This document shows, piece by piece, positions 4,652 through 8,037 of a stretch of DNA of 8,037 bases. The translations under genes and the position numbers were made by a program. Origin of the DNA: JAHBWI01 sp035715525 (GTDB taxonomy: Bacteria > Nitrospirota > Nitrospiria > Nitrospirales > Nitrospiraceae); contig DASTLA010000067.1 of the NCBI GenBank assembly GCA_035715525.1, positions 1 to 8,037 on the forward strand, written 5' to 3'. Numbering within the stretch: the stretch's first letter is position 1; the number at the start of each line of letters is the position of its first letter. Below the pieces are notes generated by a model. It ran no database searches. It saw only the letters and a list, made by a program, of their open reading frames with translations, and was not told the DNA's origin.

Positions 4652-5944
4652 ATGAGATCATTCTCGGCACCGCTTTCGCTGTACTTCATTCTCCTGACCA
4701 TCCTCACCGGGTCCTCAACCACGATGGCTCAAGGGACTCTATCGACGCCGGAGATCGTCCGGCCCAAGTGGACTTCCGCACAGATCGGATTCGACAGCGG
4801 ATGGGTCGGCAATTTCCAGGTCACGATCAGGAAAACCGGGACGGCGACACGATTCAAACTGTGCCTGTGGCCCGACCCGCCACAGGTCGCCTATGCCTGC
4901 CGGACCTTCAACCAGTCGGAAGGCGTGATGCAGGGATCGGACATCATCCGCTTTGTGGTGCAAATTCCCGCCGCGCAGCAAGGACGGATCAATGAACTGA
5001 GCGTGTCAGCTTGCAACAACAGCGATCAATGCGGGAGCGGAGCGCGTGAGCGGTTTCTCGTCCTGCCGACCGCGCCGACTCTTTTCGGTCCCCCTCACCC
5101 GAGCCCCATTCCTGCCAATCGCAACGTGCGATTTTCTTGGCAGCACCTGACGATCAATATTCCCGGAGCCGCCTCCTCGTTTCCAGGCGACTACCAGTTG
5201 ACCATTCTCACCGCCTCTCCGGAAGATATCGGCTGGACGACTTTCAATCCGGAGGCCGTCTCATCCCCGAATGTCAGCATTCGCCTGAATACCGGATCCA
5301 CCTGCCCCTTCACGCCGGGTCAGTCGAACTTGAATAGCAAGTGCCACACATTGACCTTGCCGGCCGGCCCGACGTCATTCATCTGGACCATAGCCAATTG
5401 CGCGACCTTTCCCGAAAAAGGCCGCCGCTGCGGACCGAGTTCATTCCGCTCATTGACCACCTCTGCGCCCGCGACGGTGACGTTCAGCGCGAGCCTGGCC
5501 CCGACTTTCCGCCATGCCCGTTGCGTGAATTGCCATGCGGTCGTACCCGATAGTTTCCAAAATGATTCTGCAAACAATCCACCCGGAGGCCTGCCGAGCA
5601 ATCACCCGGGGGTCAATGCCAATACCAACTGCAGCACTTGCCATACGAACAATCTTCTCCCTGCTCAAGGAACCGTCAATCCGGGTTGGCACGGCCCCGC
5701 CGGCATGGACTTCCGCAATCGGAACGATCAGCAACTGTGCCTCTCGGCCCACTTCGGGGTCGGAGGACAGGGCACCACGCAAGCGGTGCTCGATCACTTG
5801 ACCCAGGACAAATTGATCCTCTGGGCGATCGGCGATGGACGGGTGCCAGGCGGAGGGACCCGCCCTCTGGCCCCGCCGGGAAATATTGCTTCTTGGCAAG
5901 CAACCGTTCAGGCGTGGGTCAACGCCGGCATGCCTTGTAGTTAG
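4652..5944 (+). CDS. Gene 9: exported dihaem c-type cytochrome domain protein with Ig/Fn3-like N-terminal regions
   Basis: The product is 430 residues. Signal peptide 1-26 ends in MAQ. Residues 30-135 and 140-280 look like two beta-sandwich (Ig/Fn3-like) regions, each starting after a Pro-rich junction. They contain cysteines at 71, 83, 121, 127, 218, 231, 250 and 260 that could form disulfides. The C-terminal domain has two haem c sites, CVNCH at 291-295 and CSTCH at 327-331, with His 287, 318 and 347 as possible extra ligands. The order RHxRCxNCH, CxxCH, WH, LC, HLxxDxLxLW and a final WVxAGxPC matches, from memory, the small dihaem proteins often annotated as isoquinoline 1-oxidoreductase subunits. 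That label is historical and does not establish activity. Electron transfer in the periplasm or at the surface is the likely role. It carries no RRGVE motif. Confidence 0.88.
   Translation: MRSFSAPLSLYFILLTILTGSSTTMAQGTLSTPEIVRPKWTSAQIGFDSGWVGNFQVTIRKTGTATRFKLCLWPDPPQVAYACRTFNQSEGVMQGSDIIRFVVQIPAAQQGRINELSVSACNNSDQCGSGARERFLVLPTAPTLFGPPHPSPIPANRNVRFSWQHLTINIPGAASSFPGDYQLTILTASPEDIGWTTFNPEAVSSPNVSIRLNTGSTCPFTPGQSNLNSKCHTLTLPAGPTSFIWTIANCATFPEKGRRCGPSSFRSLTTSAPATVTFSASLAPTFRHARCVNCHAVVPDSFQNDSANNPPGGLPSNHPGVNANTNCSTCHTNNLLPAQGTVNPGWHGPAGMDFRNRNDQQLCLSAHFGVGGQGTTQAVLDHLTQDKLILWAIGDGRVPGGGTRPLAPPGNIASWQATVQAWVNAGMPCS
5522..5536 (+). other. First haem c attachment site (CVNCH) in gene 9
   Basis: Encodes C-V-N-C-H at residues 291-295, the canonical CXXCH for covalent haem attachment after export. 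Confidence 0.85.
5630..5644 (+). other. Second haem c attachment site (CSTCH) in gene 9
   Basis: Encodes C-S-T-C-H at residues 327-331, 31 residues after the first site. Confidence 0.85.
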
Positions 5945-6001
5945 ACAGCTGAAGGACCTCTCTGATACGGGCGACTCTTTCATGCGCGACAAACTTCACT
6001 T

Positions 6002-6006
6002 GGAGG
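6002..6006 (+). promoter_or_regulatory. Ribosome binding site for gene 10
   Basis: GGAGG lies 5 bases before the ATG at 6012. An in-frame ATG at 5982 has no such site. Confidence 0.75.
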
Positions 6007-6011
6007 ACTTC

Positions 6012-6455
6012 ATGAATATCATCCACATGGCCCCCTGCTCGAATCGCAAGCGCCGCCATGACCACCTGTGGAGAGCGGCATCATCTGGCTTTTTGTGCTT
6101 GCTGATGTTTTTGATCACCTCGCCCCAGCCGGTCGCTGCTGCCTGCAGCAATACCGACCAATGTTCCAGCGACCGGGTCTGTTTGACGCCCAAGCGCCCG
6201 CTCGCATTGGGCAAAGAATGCCTGCAAATGCCTTGCAACGCGGATTCGGACTGTCCCTCTGCTCGTCCGAAATGTCTCATGGGCATCTGCCAGCAGCCAG
6301 GCTTCAATCCCAACGCGCCCTCGGGAACCGGAATGACGCAGGCCGGCGTGGGCGAAACCTGCGGGCCCTATAAAATCGGGCAGGTCACGAAGAGCCGCGG
6401 ATGCAAGCAGGGCCTCCAATGCGTCCACGGCCGATGCCAGCGGCCGTTGCAATAG
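6012..6455 (+). CDS. Gene 10: exported twelve-cysteine protein, Dickkopf/EB-like cysteine pattern
   Basis: The product is 147 residues. A basic N-region (NRKRR at 11-15) precedes a hydrophobic core, with likely cleavage after VAA near 41-44. The mature protein of about 103 residues has twelve cysteines at 45, 51, 57, 70, 75, 81, 88, 93, 117, 131, 137 and 142. The segment around 75-93 (C, NADSDC, PxxxxKC, then GIC) and the end (GLQCVHGRCQ) follow the C-xxDSDC-xxxxxC-xxGxC pattern of small Dickkopf- or EB-type disulfide modules found in many secreted proteins. A Gly/Pro/Asn linker at 97-113 splits the domain in two. No RRGVE or ERAVP motif is present. It lies 67 bases after gene 9. TAG is followed directly by TAA. 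Function unknown. Confidence 0.85.
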   Translation: MNIIHMAPCSNRKRRHDHLWRAASSGFLCLLMFLITSPQPVAAACSNTDQCSSDRVCLTPKRPLALGKECLQMPCNADSDCPSARPKCLMGICQQPGFNPNAPSGTGMTQAGVGETCGPYKIGQVTKSRGCKQGLQCVHGRCQRPLQ

Positions 6456-6553
6456 TAAGTGGGATGGCAACATCGAACCTCGTACGATGGTTCTACGAGA
6501 AAAGGATAAAACCACGTCGACATTCCCAGAGAGGAGTTAGAAAGGAGCCGAAT
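6456..6553 (+). other. Largest intergenic gap (98 bases), no clear regulatory element
   Basis: The gap holds a weak inverted repeat (GAACC at 6475-6479, GGTTC at 6489-6493), overlapped by a competing one (CTCGTA at 6479-6484, TACGAG at 6494-6499). No T-run follows, so it is not a typical terminator. Two purine-rich Shine-Dalgarno-like stretches occur just before B1. If there is an internal promoter or processing site in the block, this is a candidate place, but the sequence does not show one clearly. Confidence 0.3.
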
Positions 6554-7078
6554 ATGAATCGACCTCAGGCATTACATTGGCGGTCCCTGATCGTACTGAC
6601 GGTGGTCAGCATCGGTATTGGGGCAAATTTCGCCCAGGCCGCAGAAGAACCAGCCTGTGAAGGCGAGCCCCTGCTCGTGGCTGCCGCCGACAGCGGCATG
6701 TCCTCCACCGGCGAAACGGCACCTTCTTCGGGCGATGTAGAGGAACGAGCCGTTCCGCGTATGGGACCGGGTGGGATCGCGCCCGGCGTGAAGCCGGGAA
6801 CGGCCGAAGGCGCCATCCTCGAAAAAGGTCGATTGCGCGTCCAACCGGGATACGTTCTGCAGCAACAGGCCGATGGCTCGGTGATGGCGAGGAAAGCCGG
6901 CGGAAGCGGTGGCGGTGGCGGCACCTTCTCCTGTTTCTGCGCGCTGGGGCGCGGCGGTTGCAAAATGATCGTGCAAGGAGGCGAGGCCTGGTGCCGGAAG
7001 AGCGACAGCAATCCCTGCAGCAATACCTGCGACATGAAGATTTCTAAATTCTCGGTCGGGCCGGCGGTGATTCAATAG
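6554..7078 (+). CDS. B1: exported protein with the DVEERAVPRM motif and a C-terminal CxC-x6-C module
   Basis: The product is 174 residues, with AAAGGAG at 6541-6547 set 6 bases before the ATG. Signal peptide to about AQA at 27-29. A short N-terminal segment has one Cys (35) followed by LLVAAA, then a Ser/Gly/Thr linker and DVEERAVPRM at 61-70. A Pro/Gly stretch leads to GAILEKGRLRVQPGYV at 86-101 and a DGSVMAR strand, then a poly-Gly linker at 117-123. The C-terminal module has six cysteines at 127, 129, 136, 147, 155 and 159, and the protein ends VIQ. B2 and B3 align with it along their length. It follows the largest gap in the window (98 bases). An earlier frame opening at 6401 lies over gene 10 and is not used. 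Function unknown. Confidence 0.88.
   Translation: MNRPQALHWRSLIVLTVVSIGIGANFAQAAEEPACEGEPLLVAAADSGMSSTGETAPSSGDVEERAVPRMGPGGIAPGVKPGTAEGAILEKGRLRVQPGYVLQQQADGSVMARKAGGSGGGGGTFSCFCALGRGGCKMIVQGGEAWCRKSDSNPCSNTCDMKISKFSVGPAVIQ
6734..6763 (+). other. ERAVP motif copy in B1
   Basis: Encodes D-V-E-E-R-A-V-P-R-M at residues 61-70, followed by a Gly-Pro-Gly turn. Confidence 0.8.
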
Positions 7079-7105
7079 ATGGTTGAGTCAGTCGAAAAAA
7101 GGCTG

Positions 7106-7113
7106 AAAGGAGG
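7106..7113 (+). promoter_or_regulatory. Ribosome binding site for B2, deciding the start
   Basis: AAAGGAGG touches the ATG at 7114, leaving no spacer, and stands 6 bases before the in-frame ATG at 7120. The second ATG is therefore the likely start. Confidence 0.8.
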
Positions 7114-7119
7114 ATGTCG

Positions 7120-7644
7120 ATGAAGTGGTTATCACTCGTGCGATTGACGATGGCGGCTGCTGCCTTGCTTGCGTTGAACCATGCATCGCTCGCCCAAACG
7201 CAACAGGCGGCATCCTCCGGGGGCGGGAGCGACAATTGTGAAACCGAACTCGTTCTGGTAGCCGACGCTTCGAGCAGTGCGAGCGAGCCGGGCGGGGAAG
7301 CCGGCGATGTCCAGGAACGGGCCGTGCCCAGACTCGCGCCTGGAATGGCGCCGGGCGCCGCGTCTCCTGGCTCGCAAGTCGAAGGAGGAATCTTCGAAGG
7401 CAAGCGGCTCAAAGCCAAACCTGGTTATCACTTCGAGCAACAGCAAGGCGGCGTGGCAATGCTGAGACCGAACTCGGGAGGCGCGGGCGTCAAACTCTCG
7501 TGCCGCTGCATGAAAGGAAAGGGCGCCTGCATCATGACCATCGAGAGCGGGACTTCCGCCTATTGTTCGTCGAATGGCTGCGCCGGCGATTGTGAGATGC
7601 GATTGACGACCGGCTTAATGTCGCCCGGACTGAGGATTCAATAA
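7120..7644 (+). CDS. B2: exported paralogue of B1 with DVQERAVPRL and a CxC-x6-C module
   Basis: From the second ATG the product is 174 residues, exactly the length of B1. Signal peptide 1-26 ends SLAQ. One Cys (40) precedes ELVLVA, then a Ser/Glu/Gly linker and DVQERAVPRL at 63-72. The sequence continues GIFEGKRLKAKPGYHF at 90-105, corresponding to the same block in B1. The C-terminal module has cysteines at 128, 130, 137, 149, 154 and 158, against 127, 129, 136, 147, 155 and 159 in B1, and the protein ends RIQ as B1 ends VIQ. The linker between the two blocks, with repeated APG units, is less conserved. Probably a tandem duplicate that has diverged. It lies 41 bases after B1. Function unknown. 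Confidence 0.88.
   Translation: MKWLSLVRLTMAAAALLALNHASLAQTQQAASSGGGSDNCETELVLVADASSSASEPGGEAGDVQERAVPRLAPGMAPGAASPGSQVEGGIFEGKRLKAKPGYHFEQQQGGVAMLRPNSGGAGVKLSCRCMKGKGACIMTIESGTSAYCSSNGCAGDCEMRLTTGLMSPGLRIQ
7306..7335 (+). other. ERAVP motif copy in B2
   Basis: Encodes D-V-Q-E-R-A-V-P-R-L at residues 63-72. Confidence 0.8.
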
Positions 7645-7675
7645 AGACCCAACTGAACTTGCCAGGGAGGAGACA

Positions 7676-8037
7676 ATGGTTAAATCATCGGGCCGCTGGT
7701 TTCACTTCATGGAATGGGGTGTCGCCGCGATCGTCGTCATGGGAACAATCGTGCCGGTGTATGCGGATGACGACACGAAGGAATGCACGCTGGCCGAGAT
7801 GGTTCTTGTCGCTGCGGCGGAGGAGTCCCGGCAACCGTCAGACGGGGGAACGGTTGAGGAACGAACCGTTCCCCGCATGATCCCGGGCCGTCCCCCCATG
7901 CCCGCCTTGAAAGGCGCCGTGATGGAGGGAAACCGGCTGCGTTCGCTGCCTGGGTATGTCCTCGACGTGAAGCCGGACGGCAGTACCTTCATGCTAAGGC
8001 CGGCCGGGGGCGGAAAGGGCCCAACCGGTCGGTGCAA
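7676..8037 (+). CDS. B3: third paralogue of the B family, 3' end beyond the window
   Basis: The frame is open from the ATG at 7676 to the window end (120 full codons), with GGAGG at 7666-7670 set 5 bases before the start. Signal peptide to about VYA at 28-30. One Cys (37) is followed by EMVLVAAAEE, then a linker and TVEERTVPRM at 59-68. GAVMEGNRLRSLPGYV at 80-95 and DGSTFMLR at 101-108 match the blocks seen in B1 and B2. The last complete codon is a Cys (120) at the position of the first cysteine of the CxC module, so about 50 residues are missing if it has the same length as its neighbours. It lies 31 bases after B2, showing that the array continues to the right. Function unknown. Confidence 0.85.
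   Translation, partial: MVKSSGRWFHFMEWGVAAIVVMGTIVPVYADDDTKECTLAEMVLVAAAEESRQPSDGGTVEERTVPRMIPGRPPMPALKGAVMEGNRLRSLPGYVLDVKPDGSTFMLRPAGGGKGPTGRC
7850..7879 (+). other. ERTVP motif copy in B3
   Basis: Encodes T-V-E-E-R-T-V-P-R-M at residues 59-68. Thr replaces Ala of B1 and B2. Confidence 0.75.

Larger units (their letters stand above)
6554..8037 (+). repeat. Tandem array of three paralogous genes (B1-B3)
   Basis: Three consecutive genes share the order signal peptide, single Cys with a VLVAAA-like strand, V-x-E-R-[AT]-V-P-R motif, a G-[AI]-[IFV] block ending R-L-[RK]-x-x-P-G-Y and a Gly-rich linker. B1 and B2 end in a CxC-x6-C module that B3 just reaches at the window edge. The genes start 566 and 556 bases apart. 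Confidence 0.85.

Noticed and set aside
5740..5751. Third haem site at LCLSAHF in gene 9
   Set aside because: Only one cysteine is present before the His, so it is not a CXXCH site.

Overview
The window reads as one long, same-strand block of small secreted-protein genes. Fourteen + strand coding regions can be supported: a fragment at the left edge, twelve complete genes, and one gene cut by the right edge. Almost every gene has its own strong Shine-Dalgarno sequence (AAGGAG or GGAGG) 5-10 bases before the start. Gaps run from a 4-base ATGA overlap to 98 bases, with no convincing terminator between genes, so this is probably one operon or part of one, extending past both edges. There are no tRNAs, rRNAs, CRISPR repeats, transposases or phage genes. 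Every complete product starts with a signal peptide, and there are no cytoplasmic enzymes. The DNA is GC-rich and the organism looks like a Gram-negative bacterium. A Nitrospirota-type genome is my guess, from the overall style and the exported CXXCH protein, but nothing here proves it.

Layout. Bases 1-74 hold the C-terminal end of an upstream Cys-rich protein. Bases 112-3612 hold seven tandem genes (A1-A7) for exported proteins of 125-192 residues. Each has its own disulfide scaffold of mostly 6 or 8 cysteines, and six of the seven share a short motif, I-[ML]-[RP]-R-G-[VI]-[ED]. In four of these the motif lies 15-17 residues before the C-terminus. Bases 3635-4597 encode a larger, probably beta-rich exported protein with few cysteines (gene 8), which carries a version of the motif (IQERGVP) near its mature N-terminus. 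Bases 4652-5944 encode an exported protein with Ig/Fn3-like N-terminal regions and a C-terminal domain with two CXXCH haem sites (gene 9). Bases 6012-6455 encode a 12-cysteine exported protein without the motif (gene 10). Bases 6554-8037 hold three tandem paralogues (B1-B3, the last truncated) with the motif V-x-E-R-[AT]-V-P-R near the N-terminus. B1 and B2 have a C-terminal CxC-x6-C module, and B3 is cut at the first Cys of the same region.

How they may work together. The common element [IV]-x-x-R-[GAT]-[VI]-[EDPK] sits in low-complexity Pro/acidic linkers of otherwise unlike proteins. Gene A2 carries both forms, so the A and B families look related. This is the most novel feature of the window: a set of variable Cys-rich cassettes joined by one short conserved tag, co-encoded with a beta-rich protein carrying the same tag and a dihaem protein. 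A shared protease, sorting or docking signal is one reading, and a multi-subunit cell-surface or periplasmic assembly is another. Both are inference. I do not recognise the system as a described one.
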